A DNA stretch of 64,000 nucleotides from Peromyscus leucopus (Eukaryota > Chordata > Mammalia > Rodentia > Cricetidae), in contig NC_051065.1 in the NCBI RefSeq assembly GCF_004664715.2, positions 150,804,826 to 150,868,825 on the forward strand, given 5' to 3'. The notes under the pieces were generated by a model. The model ran no database searches and was not told the origin of the DNA. It worked only from the letters and a program-made list of their open reading frames with translations. The position numbers were made by a program, and so were the translations under genes. Below are positions 1 to 11,739 of this stretch, piece after piece (positions within the stretch are counted from its first letter, which is position 1; every line of letters starts with the position of its first letter).

Positions 1-117
1 CATGTGCACACATACACAAAATAATTATTTTAATGTTCTTTCACTGAAATTTTGTTTGAACAGAATATTCTGTTTAATATTGTAGGATGGCAATTTTTTG
101 ATTGTTTTTTGCTTAAA

Positions 118-278
118 TTTTGTGTGCATGTGTGTGCAGACATGCATATGCCATGGTGCATGTATGGAGGTCAGAGTACAGCTCTTGGGAGCTGGTTTTC
201 TTCTTTCACGGGGTTCTGATGGGCACACTCAGGATCTGGAGATGAATTCTTTTGCCTGCTGAGCCATCTTGATAGCCC
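118..278 (-). repeat. B4/B3-like SINE fragment
   Basis: Reading on the minus strand, the copy starts from the tRNA-like head (plus strand 'gctgagccatcttgatagccc', a degraded complement of the B2/B4 head) and runs into the 'ggaggtcagag' and 'gtgcatgtgtgtg' tail region. It is diverged, with no target duplication seen. Confidence 0.4.
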
Positions 279-339
279 TAATGTTTTCTTTTTGCAAAGA
301 ATATATATTCTTTTTGGAATTTGAGGCTTCTTTTCTTCT

Positions 340-415
340 ATTGAGGTGCTGAGGATTGAATCCAAGGTCTTCTACATGATAAACAAATGCTCTACCATGA
401 CTATACCCCTAGCCT
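340..415 (-). repeat. ID-like SINE, old
   Basis: The minus strand resembles the tRNA-Ala-related ID body: 'gctctaccatgactatacccc' on plus is the complement of the 'gggg...gtggtagagc' head, and 'gaggattgaatccaagg' matches the B-box side. It is diverged, so the call is tentative. Confidence 0.3.
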
Positions 416-714
416 AGGATTTTAATTTTATTTATTAGACCTTTGCATGCATGGAAATATGTAAACAACTATTAGACATTTCTTCTTGTAGAGTTATATT
501 TGCTTACCTAGAATATAGCAGGATAATTGGGAAAAATATTCAGTGACTCAAAAAAGTTGCATAAATATCCGATATGGTTTACTTGTAAAGAAATTAAGGA
601 TATTTTCCAAAGAATTGAAGTTTCTTAGTCTGTTCTTTCTCCTCTTCAATTCCATGGTGTAATTTAAAATTTAATTTTTGTTCTTTAGTTTTCTGAGACT
701 GGGCCTTACTACAC

Positions 715-800
715 TGGCTTTTGATTTTTCTGCTGGGCATTGAGTACCAGGGCCTGGTTTGTGCTGGACAGGCGCTATTCCACTGAGTTACAACCCACTT
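715..800 (-). repeat. ID-like SINE, old
   Basis: Plus-strand 'ctattccactgagttacaaccc' is the complement of an ID head, and the B-box-side 'gagtaccagggcctgg' precedes it. It is strongly diverged. Confidence 0.3.
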
Positions 801-1108
801 CTGGTTTCATTACAGCACAACAGGATTGTTGTTAAGGATTTGCTAATTTATCATAAATTTTCAAAACAGCAGCTTAAGTATAATTTGGAAGACTCACTTT
901 TTATTCTCTTCGCAAAAGAATCAGGAAATGCGTTTAGTCATTAGAGTAATCCTTAGTTTTTGTGGTACTCAGGATCAGGGAGCCCGCCCGCCTTTGGTTG
1001 GTAAGCAAGTCCTTCATCTCTGAACCTTCCTCGGCCCTAGCTATAGTGATACCCTCCATTCTGTGAATCCCAGGGGCTCAATTCAAGTTGGCTTTTTTTT
1101 TTTTTTTT

Positions 1109-1320
1109 AAAGATTTATTTTGTGTGTATGGATGTTTTACGCACGCATGCACGCATGCACGCACCGCAAGTGTACCTGGTACCAGAAGAGGTCATTGGAT
1201 TCCGGGAACTGGAGTTAAAGATGTTTTGAGCCATCTTTATGGGTTCTGGGAATGGAATCTTGGTCCTTTGCAAGAGCAACAAGTGCTCTTAACCACTGAA
1301 CCATCTCTCTGTTCCCCAGG
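1109..1320 (-). repeat. B2/B3-family SINE
   Basis: On the minus strand the element begins at the tRNA-like head (plus 'ccactgaaccatctctctg'), followed by 'gagcacttgttgctcttgca', and ends in a 'tttattttgtgtgt' tail. A short run of 'acgcatgc' units (1140-1161) sits in its tail half. Confidence 0.55.
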
Positions 1321-1649
1321 TTATCAGTCTTGTTGGCAAGTGTTCTTATTTGCTGAACCATCTTGTGGCTCCAGTTGTAGTAATGTTGATCAGGGAAGTT
1401 ATAGTTTCATTTTACTTTTCAAAGTCATCCTGTGCCTGGAACCTGACATCCCTTTATGGGTGGTGTCCATAGGTGTGTTGGAGGGCTCTACAAGCTGTGG
1501 TTTACATAAACGGTGGCTGAAGAGAGATTGTTCTTTTCTTTCATGTTATTTTTATTGATTATTTTTAGCTCTAACACTAGGTAAATTAGTGCAAATATAT
1601 GGGTTTTAGATTTTGAGTTCTTGGAGAAATGTATTTTCTTTTAAAAAAG

Positions 1650-1793
1650 TCTTAGCTGGGCACCTTTAATCCCAGCACTGGGGAGATAGAGGCAGGCAGA
1701 TCTGAGTTCGAGGCCAGCCTGGTCTACAGAGTGAGTTCCAGGATAGCTAGGGCTAAACAGAAACCCTGTCTTGAAAAAACACAAAACCAAAAT
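1650..1793 (+). repeat. B1 SINE
   Basis: 7SL-derived B1 with 'tttaatcccagcactg', 'gaggccagcctggtctacag' and 'aaaccctgtcttgaaaa' in order, then an A-rich tail. The left A-box region is shortened. Confidence 0.8.
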
Positions 1794-2097
1794 TCTTTAA
1801 GGTTCATTTATTTTTTTTTCCAAAGTGGGAGTTAAGTTCATACACAAAATACTTTAATTATAGTTAAAAAACATTATACAATGTGTAAATAATGTCACAA
1901 AATGTAAGGCAAACTAGCTGGTATTTTGGGTAATCTTGCAGTTTATTAAAAATGTAATAAATACTAGTAGACATTTATGCATAGTTTCCTGAGGATTTCT
2001 GTTTTTTAGCCCTTTCACCTTGTCCAACATGTTTAAAAATTAACAAATACAAAACAGCATTTTGTCTATGGCATTTTATCTTTATTTATTTATTTAG

Positions 2098-2252
2098 TTA
2101 GTTTTTCGAGACAGGGTTTTTCTGTGTTGTTTTGGTGCCTGTCCTGGATCTCGCTCTGTGGCCTAGGCTGGCCTCAAACTCATAGAGATCTATCTGCCTA
2201 CCTCTGCCTCCCGAGTGCCGGGTTTAAAGGAATGTACCACCACCATCCAGCG
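2098..2252 (-). repeat. B1 SINE (cricetid-type 3' half)
   Basis: Reverse B1: 'cgagacagggttt', then 'ttggtgcctgtcctggatct', 'ggctggcctcaaactcatag' and 'cctcccgagtgccggg'. The 'ttggtgcctgtcc' segment is the variant repeated in several other copies here. Confidence 0.85.
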
Positions 2253-2449
2253 TTGCTATGGCATTTTAAACCTTAAAACGTTTTACAGCCAGGTGATGTA
2301 GGAAAAGCTCCAGGAAAAGCTCCAAACCCTGTCTCGAAAACAAAAAAACCCCAAACAAAAAAGAAAAGAATTTTACATTGATAGATCAAAGGCTTCAATG
2401 GACTGACAGCTGTATGAAAGGGAAATATGTGTGAAATATATGTAGATAA

Positions 2450-3450
2450 GACAGATGGCTTTACTTACTAGATTAGGGACAGAAATGCAGCCTCTTAGCA
2501 TTGAGGCAGAGCTGGTTGTACCTGGGTCCTTGCAGAAGTCCATGCAGCACTGAACTTCAGTGTGAGCAGCACCTTGAACTCTGAGGAGCTGCTGTCCTAG
2601 TCAGAATCTCACACAAATCCTGAATGTACCAGGCGCCATTCACAGTTTCTAGGTGAGAGAAATACCCTTCTGCAACAGAGTAACACTGTGAGGAAGTCTG
2701 CCCCAGGAGGGGCATGTACACTGAAGCAGTAGCATACCCATGCTACCCTGTTGTCCAGCCTGTCTTTCTGCTGACTCACCACATCTGGAGGAACCACTGG
2801 GCACATCATCCTGGCTTCTCCGACCAGGTTTTGCACTGGTCTCCTTTGAACAAACCAGTCAATGTTTGAATTTCAGTTTTGGCATCATATGTGTAAATAT
2901 GGTTGGTTGCCTCCGCCATGACTCAGAAAGACACAGGAAGCCATCAGCATCTACCTCATGATTTTGGTTGTAGTGCTTTGGGATCATTAAATGGTTTCAC
3001 TTCAAATCCTAGATCTGAAAACGTTTGAGTCAGGTTGTCCCTGTGTGCATTGTCGCCCTGCCTCTCAGAGTGTCAAGTGCCAGAAGAACCGCTTGGGATT
3101 GAAGATTAGTGCAGTTCTTCACCTCTTGTAGTCCATCTGTACTGTTCTGCCAGATCAGACATTTCACCTTTGTAGAAGGCATCTGTTCCTGTCATGTTTT
3201 ACTCTCACCTGTGGGCAGTCTCTGTAATGTATTTTCTTAGAAAGTGTTATCTATTTGATAGAGGAATCAGTCCATGGCCAGTGGGGGCTAGATAGCTCTT
3301 TGACGGCTGTCCACATTCTTTAAGTCATTCTGTTATTAAGTGTGAGTGAAATAAAAGGATACTTGTGAATAAATAGAAGTTTGCCTCATTCTACACCCAC
3401 TTACCTCTTTTCTTTCCTCCCTACCTCCTCTTAAAACTTTTTTAACATTA
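2450..3450. other. unrecognised, apparently unique block with two AATAAA motifs
   Basis: About 1 kb in which I recognise no SINE, LINE or LTR. Base composition is more balanced than the flanks. AATAAA occurs at 3350-3355 and 3368-3373 on the plus strand near its right end, as in 3' UTR-like DNA, but there is no coherent long reading frame. It could be an old retrocopied 3' UTR, a terminal exon of a minor transcript, or ordinary intron. Confidence 0.3.
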
Positions 3451-3469
3451 AAATTTTAATTTTGCTATT

Positions 3470-4037
3470 TTCTTTTTGTGTACATGTGTGTATATGGGCA
3501 CACACATGCCACAACATGTGTGTAAAAGGCAGAGGACACTTGAAGGAATTGGTTCTCTTATGTGGGAGTCTGCTGGAGTCCACCTCTGACCTGTCAAATG
3601 GTTCTTGTAGGGAGGCGAGAGGAATGAGGAAATGATAGATAGAAAGATAGAAAGGGACGATAAGAAAGACAGAGACACATGAGAGCTTCTGGAGGGCCCT
3701 CCTGCGTCAGTACCCAGTTGCCTCGAGGTTTATTCTAAAGGGCTTTTTATACACTGCCAAGGGGAGAGGCAAAAGACCTCCCCCTTTCAAGATCAAAACA
3801 CAACGTTCAGCCAAGTGTAGACCCTTCAAAACACCTGGTAAGCACGCCTGTGGCCACGTCAACCCCTTATGCAGACCTGCTGGGTAAAGCAAACTCAGAT
3901 TCTCCGACCTTGAGTAAGGTCTCACTAGGGAGGCTCTGTGGGCCTCCGCACTCTTATTTCCCCCATCTGGGTCTTAGGAATTGAGCCTAGGTCAACAGGT
4001 TTTGTGGCAGCTGCCTTCACTTGTTGAGTCACCTTGC
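3470..4037 (-). repeat. B4/B3-like SINE split by an LTR
   Basis: Two halves of one minus-strand SINE flank the LTR at 3561-3950. The left half has 'tgtgtacatgtgtgtatat' and 'gaattggttctctta'; the right half has 'ctgggtcttaggaattgag' and 'gttgagtcaccttgcc'. Removing the LTR and one copy of 'ctctta' restores a continuous SINE. Confidence 0.6.
3561..3950 (-). mobile_element. Solo ERV LTR, 390 bp, 6-bp target duplication
   Basis: The element starts TG (tgtgggagtc) and ends CA (ctccgca) and is bounded by perfect 'ctctta' copies at 3555-3560 and 3951-3956. Read on the minus strand it has a TATA box (complement of plus 3745-3752, 'tataaaaa') followed very closely by AATAAA (complement of plus 3729-3734), then a pyrimidine-rich end. 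This order is what an LTR promoter and poly(A) site should look like, so it lies antisense to Erc1. A 6-bp duplication fits class II (ERVK/IAP-like) elements. No internal retroviral sequence is present. Confidence 0.8.
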
Positions 4038-5340
4038 CCCCCCCCCCTCACCCCCAGCTTTATTGAGATATAATTGAGTTTACCCTTGGAAATATTATTT
4101 CTTTGTTTGGAAGAAGAATTTGAAGACGCTTGTAGTAATTTGGCCTAGGGAGTTGTTGGACAGTGGGGTGACTGACATACATGCTGTTCTAGAGCAGCGG
4201 AGGTGACAGGAGGGAAGATGACAGGGACCTCTGGGAGAGGAGGTCAACGTTTGTGAGACGGCTCTGAAGAATGACTCGGACAGGGACTAAGAGCAAGAGG
4301 CCCGTGTCTGTGGCATTACTGGTTAGAATTTAGTTCAGTGTTTGCATATCGGTCATAATGTGACCAATGGGTCCTTGGATGTGAATATTATAATGTGTGC
4401 ATGTTAATGTTGGGGAATTTACTAGACGTTCAGAAGTAGAGGCTGGCGTATGCTTGTTTACCAGAGCAGTGCCAGGAAGGGAGAAACTGTTAGATGGCAG
4501 GGCTTTACATGGATTTTTTCATCCAGATAGTTTTTCTGTTTTGGTTCAATAAATTATGGTATTTTTCTTTGAGGGCAGATAATTTGACAATCTCTGAACT
4601 TTCTGAAAATCACTGTGCACTAAAAAAAGTTAAGTCTTTGTGTCTGTGGTGATCTCTCCTAGTCTTCCATTCTAGTTAACAAGTACATTGGAGTTTGTTT
4701 GTATGATGAACTAGGAGGAAATTTCTGAAAACAAGAAATATTGCAGAAAATGTGCTTTCAGTGAAGAAACAGTTTTGTATTGGAAATGTTCTGTTCTTCC
4801 TCTACAGACAAAATTAGAAATGCTCTTATGAACCAATTTTATGCTGTCGTGTGCATCTCTAAAAATACTCTCCCCCCCCCTGTCTGAAATTGGGGAGTTA
4901 ATCCTTAATACAGATTAAATACTTTCACTTATCTTTGTTATTTGCACTAATGTTCATTGAAAATTTTTCTTTAAACTGGGTGTAGTGGCAAGTTTCAGAT
5001 CAGCCAGAGCTCTTACAGAGAGAAACCCTGTCCAAAAAAACCCAAAAGACAAAACAGACAAACTATATATTGTCAGTCATACACCATTTTTGTTTTGCTA
5101 AGTGGGAAATCATAAAATGTTTTATAAAAAAAAGAATAATAATTACACCTTTAAATGTTAGTATAAGTAACATTTTAAAAATGTAACTAACATTTTTTTA
5201 AATGTTCAAACTGTGTCTGATAGCTCATGTTTATTTCTTCAGTGTCTGGCAGTTTGTCTTGAAGTAGATGAAGAAAATTAATTAGACCTCACACAAATAG
5301 GTAATCAGAAAGGACAGTGGCTTTGGATAGTTGAGGGTTT

Positions 5341-5487
5341 GCTTTGTCTTTGTCTCTTGAGACAGGGTGTCTCTGTGTAGCTCTGGCTGTCCTGGAACTC
5401 ACTCTGTAGACCAGGCTGACCTCAAACTGTCAGAGATGTGCCTGCCTCTTCTGGGATTACAGGCATACGTCACCACCACTGTCCAGT
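5341..5487 (-). repeat. B1 SINE
   Basis: Reverse B1 with 'gagacagggtgtctctgtgt', 'ctctggctgtcctggaactc' and 'agaccaggctgacctcaaac'. There is a small internal deletion before 'ctgggattacaggc'. Confidence 0.8.
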
Positions 5488-5778
5488 TTATAATTGAGGA
5501 TTTTTAAGAAAATTCAGAATTCAACAAGTAGTACATTTATTGAAATATACCTTGTATATCATTAAATATGGTGAGATTAAGCATATAATTCAAATTTACT
5601 GAGTCATAAACTATAACCATATAATCAATCATAAGTCATACAATCATAATCATAATCCAGCTTTAGGTATTGGGAATGTACTCAATGGTAAAGCATCACC
5701 TTGGTTTAGGCTCTGCACAGTTGAAACACACCCAAACAACAATAAGCAGTTTTGATCTATACATATCACGTGGTAGTT

Positions 5779-5925
5779 TCTTTTTTTCTTTTTTGGTGTT
5801 CTCTGTGTAGCTTTGCGCCTTTCCTGGAACTCACCCTGTAGACCAGGCCGGCCTCGAACTCACAGAGATCTGCCTGGCTCTGCCTCCCAAGTGCTGGGAT
5901 TAAAGGTATGCGCCACCACCACCTG
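5779..5925 (-). repeat. B1 SINE (cricetid-type)
   Basis: Reverse B1 with the 'gtagctttgcgcctttcctg' variant, 'ccggcctcgaactcacagag' and 'gctgggattaaaggtatgcg'. The match is close to full length. Confidence 0.85.
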
Positions 5926-6002
5926 GTGAGGACAATAAACTTTCAATTGTTGCAATGTTTAAGCGAGATTAAAGGAAATAGTATGTGTAAAATTGTGGAT
6001 AA

Positions 6003-6127
6003 GAGGCTGGGTGTGGTGTCGTGTGCCTTTAATCCCCCTACTTGGGAGGCAGAGACAGGTGGGTTTCTGAGTTGGAGGCCAGTGTGGTCTACATAGTGAG
6101 ACCCTGTCTCAGAAAACAAAACAAAAA
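6003..6127 (+). repeat. B1 SINE
   Basis: Forward B1 with 'gaggctgggtgtggtgtcgt', 'gaggccagtgtggtctacat' and 'gaccctgtctcagaaaacaa'. The 3' half is shortened. Confidence 0.8.
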
Positions 6128-7111
6128 GCATGGGCAAGACTGTCTGACATAAATATTCAATAAATGTTTTAGTTGATTGAAAAGTTAAATATTACATGAA
6201 TGTAAATTTTATGTATTTTTCAAGTATAAATGTACATTATAGTCTGCTACTACAAGAAAGCCATCAATCGCACGGGACATGTAAGGCCTTTAAGAAAGTG
6301 GGTCACAATGTGTAATAAACATTGTAGATAACTAACGTGGATAGCAAATCAGCCTTAATATTCCTGAAGGAGTTACCAGAAACTTTGAGTAGGGTAATTA
6401 GTTTGCAGGGTTTTCAGTTACAGTGATGTTCATTATTTAACATTTTTATTTCCATAATGACTCATCAGTGAATTATAAAGTGCTTTCCCAAAAGGAATGT
6501 AATACCGCTTGAATTTTTCCCCCTGCCCTGAGTGTGTGTCATGATCTACTGTCTCGCCACTCCTGTAGTAAGGAGTTTCTGGCTGGTTATTTAGAACAAA
6601 ACACTGCCAGTAATTTTAACTATGTGTTCTTGTGTGAAGAAAACTTAACCTCCTAAAGGCCATGGAGATCTCTTTAGTGTAGTCAGCATTTAGTGCTTAA
6701 ATTTACTCACTCTGCTATTTTAAACTTCGGTTTTCCACTCTTTTTAAACCTTGAACTAAAAATTTTGCTGAAACTTTGTATAAATGCATAACACTATGTT
6801 CACATTTTAATTATTTGTTTCATTTACATTAAAACTGGCATTACATGTTGACACATCTTGATTTTTATGTATTCTGCAATAGTTCTGTCCATGAAAATGT
6901 TCTTGTAATGGTACTGTTGCCAAATATGTGTCTGAGTGTTAATAAGTATTTCAGATGCTACTAATCACTGTTATAGAGCACTTGTGGATACCACAGTAAA
7001 TACTTTTTGTTTTGGTGTGTGTGTGGTGTATGAATGTGTGGACTTGCACATGTATGTGGCTTTTATGTGGAGATGAAAGATTGACATTGGGTGTCTTTGT
7101 CAGTTGTTTTC

Positions 7112-7129
7112 CACTTTATTTTTAAGTTT

Positions 7130-7160
<31 letters not shown>

Positions 7161-7318
7161 TTTGGGGGGTGGTTGGCACATGACACAGTGCATGTGTGGT
7201 AGCTAGAGGATAACTTGTAGGAATTTGTTCTCTTTTTCTACCATGTGCGTTCTGGGGAATGAACTTTAGGCGTGGTAGCACATGCCCTTCTCTGCTGAGC
7301 CATCTCTGGCCCTTCCAC
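7112..7318 (-). repeat. B4/B3-like SINE with (TTTA)n tail
   Basis: The tail is a (TTTA)n tract at 7131-7163. The tRNA-like head lies at the right end, where plus 'ctgctgagccatctctggcc' is its complement. 'ggataacttgtaggaatttg' matches the B3/B4 middle part. Confidence 0.5.
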
Positions 7319-7544
7319 CTTATTTGATTGCAGTAGGGTGTTTCATTGGACCTAGTTCATCTATTCAGGTAGCCTCTCTGGCCAATAAGCTCCAGGGATC
7401 CACTTGTCTGCCTACAAACCAACCTCCCAACCCACCCCCCAACCCCCGTCCTATGCCCAGCTTTTTATGAATGCTTGGGAATTCAGACTCAGGATCTGGT
7501 GCTTGCTTGACAGGCTCATTACCAGGTGACTCCTGCCTCTCTAG

Positions 7545-8210
7545 ATGCTTTTCTTTACATTCTTTAAATTTTTTGAAATTATATAATTGCATTTCCCCCT
7601 TTCCTTCCCTCCAACCCCTCCCATACACCTTCCCCTTGCTCTCTCTCAAATCATGGCCTCTTTCTTTAGTTCTCCCTATATGCAACCTGCTCAGTGCATA
7701 TAATGTCACCTGTATGTTTATGATCTCAGAGCTGACCACTTGATACTGGATACCCAGTTGGAGGGCCCTTCCCTGATGGAGACCATTTCTTCTAGTCTCT
7801 GCATTCCCCGTTGTCTGTAATGCTCTGTTAAGGATTGAGATCCCCAAAGCTTCCCCTCTTTGATGTTAGCATGCTCATTGGTGTTGTCATTGTTCAGATC
7901 TTGTTTAGGAGCCATGTTGATGAAACTTAATGTGTGTAGGCTCTGATATTTCTAGGAGATACAGCCTCACAGCAAACTCCCTGTTTGTCTCTCTTTTGAG
8001 TTTTTCTGTTCCCATTTCCTCCATGATCCCAGAGCCTTAGATGCAGGAATTGTGTTGTAGATAGAGCAGCTGGGACAGGACACCACAGGATCTCATTCTG
8101 TGCATTTTGGATTGGTTGTGGTTTGCTGTAATAGTCTTGTCTGTTGCAAAGATAAACTTCTGTGATGAGGGGTGAGAACCACACTTACCTGTGGGTATAA
8201 GGTTAAATAT
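7545..8210 (-). mobile_element. L1 3' UTR fragment (Lx-like)
   Basis: The sequence resembles the reverse complement of the rodent L1 3' untranslated region: a pyrimidine-rich block with 'ccctccaacccctcccatac', then 'gctgaccacttgatactgga' and 'ggttgtggtttgctgtaata'. No ORF2 protein sequence is present, so this is a heavily 5'-truncated dead copy. The assignment rests on recalled consensus and is diverged throughout. Confidence 0.65.
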
Positions 8211-8565
8211 TTAAAATGTAACTAGTAATTTGCTAGCTTAATAAAATGGTAGTTGTAGATTCACCTCTAAGATCCATGACCTCACTAGCTCTGGATGGTT
8301 GGATGGGTTTCTAGTACTAGGCATAGATTCCTCTTGTTGAGTGGGTGTATTATTTCTAATCTTCACAGTAGTCCTGTAGGTAAGTGATACTGTTGACATT
8401 TATAGATGAACTGAAAATCAACAGAGGGACATCTGGATTTTTTTGTAGGTCTCACTTCTGGTTAGCAACAGATATTTCTCTGGTTACAAAGCCAACTAAA
8501 GTGTGATTTTGATATTTTCATTTAAGCACAACAGAGTGAAATGTTGGTGTGTGTTTAAAATATTT

Positions 8566-8797
8566 ATTGGGGCTGGAGAGATGACCCAGTGGTTAAGAGC
8601 ACCTGTTGCTCTTGCATAGGCCCTGGGTTCTGCTCCCAGCACCCACATAGTGGCTCACAACCATCCCTAACTCTAGTTCCAAGGGATACAATATCTTTGT
8701 CTGGCCTCCATAGGTACTCAGCATACATGTGGTATATATATAATCATGTAATCAGAATACCCATACACAAAAAAATAAGAAAAATAAATTTAAAAAA
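8566..8797 (+). repeat. B2 SINE with target duplication
   Basis: The tRNA-related head 'gctggagagatgacccagtg' is followed by the B-box side 'ggccctgggttctgctccca', the B2 body, and an AT-rich end with 'aaataaattt'. Direct repeats 'ttaaaatattt' at 8555-8565 and 8798-8808 mark the insertion. Confidence 0.85.
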
Positions 8798-9249
8798 TTA
8801 AAATATTTGTCAGCAAGACATCAGGGAGAGTTTGTGAACCTCTAGTGGGTTGCTTCTGATTGACCTGGACCAGCAGTTCATTCTTCAGTGACATGGTCCT
8901 GATGGGGAGGTGCCAGGGAATTGGAAAGCTAGAAGAGATTATAGGTGGGGTCACTAAGTCTTACACAGACTTTGTCTTATGCACACAGATTTATTAAGAA
9001 GTTTTAAAAAGTACTCATTAAGTGCAGAGACCGCATTAAGAGTCATCCATATTTTAATTGAAGATGATATTCCAAGAATAGAATTAGGAGTATGATAGGA
9101 TCCCTCACTACAGAGGGTTCACATTGAGAGAAGGAGTTGAGAGGATAGGGATCTGTTGAGATGTTTGAAATGTAATTTGAGTAGTTTAAGTGGTTGCTCT
9201 CCATCAGCAGGGGTCATTGTCACATGTCAGTGCTTTTTCTTTTTTTAAA

Positions 9250-9251
<2 letters not shown>

Positions 9252-9284
<33 letters not shown>

Positions 9285-9446
9285 TGTGTGTGTCTGTGTG
9301 TGTAGGTATGTGCACATTAGTCCTGGAGTCCCCAGAGGCCACAGAGTTAGAGTTACAGGAGTTGTGAAACACCTGATTTATATATTTAACTGGTCCTCTG
9401 GAAGAACCGTGTGTGCTCTTAATTGCTGAACCATCTCTCCAGCCCC
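9252..9446 (-). repeat. (TG)n tract attached to a B2/B3-like SINE
   Basis: A (TG)n run with two TC interruptions spans 9252-9303. It joins a minus-strand SINE whose head is at the right end (plus 'ctgaaccatctctccagccc'). The microsatellite lies at the SINE's tail end. Confidence 0.6.
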
Positions 9447-9611
9447 ACTTTACTTGTTTTAATCAGGCAGAGAGTATTAGATTAACGATTCCCAGACTTG
9501 ATGGAACATCTTTAAAAATACACACTTGTATATCCTCTTGGTATGTACCTATATGCCATGGTGTGCACGGTGTGCATGTGGAAGTCAGAGGGCATCTTGG
9601 GGGAGTTGGTT

Positions 9612-9853
9612 CTATGTGGCTCGTGAGTAAAGGACTTGCTGCAGAGTTTGGTGACTCAAGTCCATCCCTGTGGCCTCTGGGGAAATGGGGAAAGGAAAAG
9701 AATGGACTCCTACAAGATTTCCTCCGACTCCAATGGCTGGTGTGCCATGAATGAGCTGGTTGATTCTCTTTACGTCTCCTTCTCCTTGTCCCTCTCTCTT
9801 CCTGCCCCCTCCCTTTCTGTCGTACACATAATAAATAATATAATAAATAAATG
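9612..9853 (+). repeat. B4/RSINE-like SINE, diverged
   Basis: 'gtgagtaaaggacttgctgc' and 'tggtgactcaagtccatccc' match the SINE head, and the end is 'ataataaataatataataaa'. It appears inserted into an oppositely oriented B3-like fragment (9540-9611). Confidence 0.4.
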
Positions 9854-10797
9854 CAATTAAAATTACAGTGGCAATTTTCTGATGGCTTGATGGGAATTTG
9901 GCTGTGGACTAGCTTTGAGAAGCATTGATATATACTAGGAATCCATCAGATTATACTCATCCCAGTTTGTACTTCCTGCAAACTAAGAATTGGTTTTATG
10001 TTTAATTGGCTGAAAAATAAAATTTGTGACACAAATATTGTATGAAAATTGAGTGTCTCCAAAACTTTATTATAACAGTTGTGCTTATTCATGCATTGTC
10101 TGTGCTTTTACAGGAAGCTGGTAGTGTGCGAGTGACCTTCACAGAGCATGCTTGTTGACATGGTGTAGACAATAGGATTAATGCGCTGTGTAGTGTTCAC
10201 AAAGAAACAGGCCCTGTTTTATGTGCTCTGTATGAGATAGGTAGTGTCTACTGTTAATTTATTGAACAGTACTGTCCAAGTGGACTGTCCAAGGCGATAC
10301 CGACAAGTGCCGGAGACAGAATTCTAGTCCAGAATCTGTGCCTCCACAGCGCTGTGTAGTCTCATGACACCTAACATTTCTTCACTTCCACACTGACTGT
10401 TTTAGAAAAAGAAGAAAGGAAAGTATCTGTCTATTGTGGTTGCTCACAGTTACCCCTGAAGAATTGAATTCAACATTCATTACCTCATGATGTGTGAACA
10501 TTCCGTTTATTTTTGTTAGATTCCATGGGTTTTCCCCAGAGGTTTGTTGATTGAGCTGTTGTACTTGGTGATGTTCTACTTACTGAACTTTTGAACAATA
10601 AGTATATAATTTCTCAACCATGAAAGACTTCAGTTTTTATATCATTAGGATAATACATTAACTATCAATTTTGGGGAAGGTAACTTCTGTTATTCACCCT
10701 CCTCATAAATTAACATATTATATTGTTTTAAAGGAGTATAGATATGTCTCTCAAGTCATCAACTTAAACTAAAAACATTTATTGAAATACATACAGA

Positions 10798-10968
10798 AGC
10801 CAGGAGTGGTGGCACAGGCCTTTGAACCCAGCACTGCGGAGCCAGAGGCAGGTGGATCTCTTGTGAGTTCAAGGCCAGCCTGGTCTACGTAGTGAGTTCC
10901 AGGATTGGCAGAGCCACTCAAGAGTTAAACAGAGATACACTGTTTCAACAAAACAAAACAAAACAAAA
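10798..10968 (+). repeat. B1 SINE
   Basis: 'gccaggagtggtggcacagg', 'aaggccagcctggtctacgt' and 'gttccaggattggcagagcc' appear in order, ending in a (AACAA)n tail. Confidence 0.8.
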
Positions 10969-11409
10969 ATGAAATACAGAAGTGATCAAAAAATAAAAAT
11001 TTTAAATGTGATTCTTTTTAATAATTCTTGTTTTCATAAAATATGTATTCTTTGTGTACCAAGTCTGAAGGGAAAAAAATTAGGTTACTAGTAACTGGAT
11101 ATTTAGATAGCACTAGCAAACAAATCTCTATTTCTCTTAATTTTTTTTTACATATTTAATTATTTACTGGTTTATTGATTAATTAAAATTTTTAATTTTG
11201 TTAGTATATTTATTTGTTCAAAACAGTTCCTTCAACAAGACAGTCCTATTATTGACCGCAGACTCACTGTAAGCAGTGAATTTCACAGTGTTGTGTAGGA
11301 ATGTGAATCAGTGCCCACAGAGGGAGAAATGCATGCAACAGAAGAAACAGGATCTGCACAAGAGAGCCAGTACAGTAGTGAACACAAGTGAGTCTGTGCA
11401 ACAGACTGA

Positions 11410-11592
11410 ATACATTTTGTGGTGTGTATGTGTGTGCATTTGTGTGAGCGTGTGTGTGCTGTGGTGCTTATGTGGAAGTTAGAGGACAACTTAGGAGTCA
11501 ATTCTTTTCATCATGTGGGTGCTGGGATCTTACTCAGCTCATTAGGTTTGGCACCAAGCACCATCATCCACTCAGCCATCTTACTGGCCCGC
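11410..11592 (-). repeat. B4/B3-like SINE
   Basis: A TG-rich tail at the left is followed by 'gtggaagttagaggacaact' and a head complement 'cactcagccatcttactggc' at the right. Confidence 0.5.
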
Positions 11593-11739
11593 CTTTTTTA
11601 CTTTGAGAAAATAAGGCTTTCAGGGAGGAAAGCAGCTTTCAAACACTGCTTGAATGAAAGGATATTTACAAATAAATGAGAATTCATAATGACTTATATT
11701 TTACAAAAATGCTTTAAAATTATTTTTATTTTTACTTTT

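Noticed and set aside
7365..7847. 160-codon minus-strand frame
   Set aside because: It spans a SINE-like stretch and an L1 3' UTR fragment; residues show no conserved pattern.
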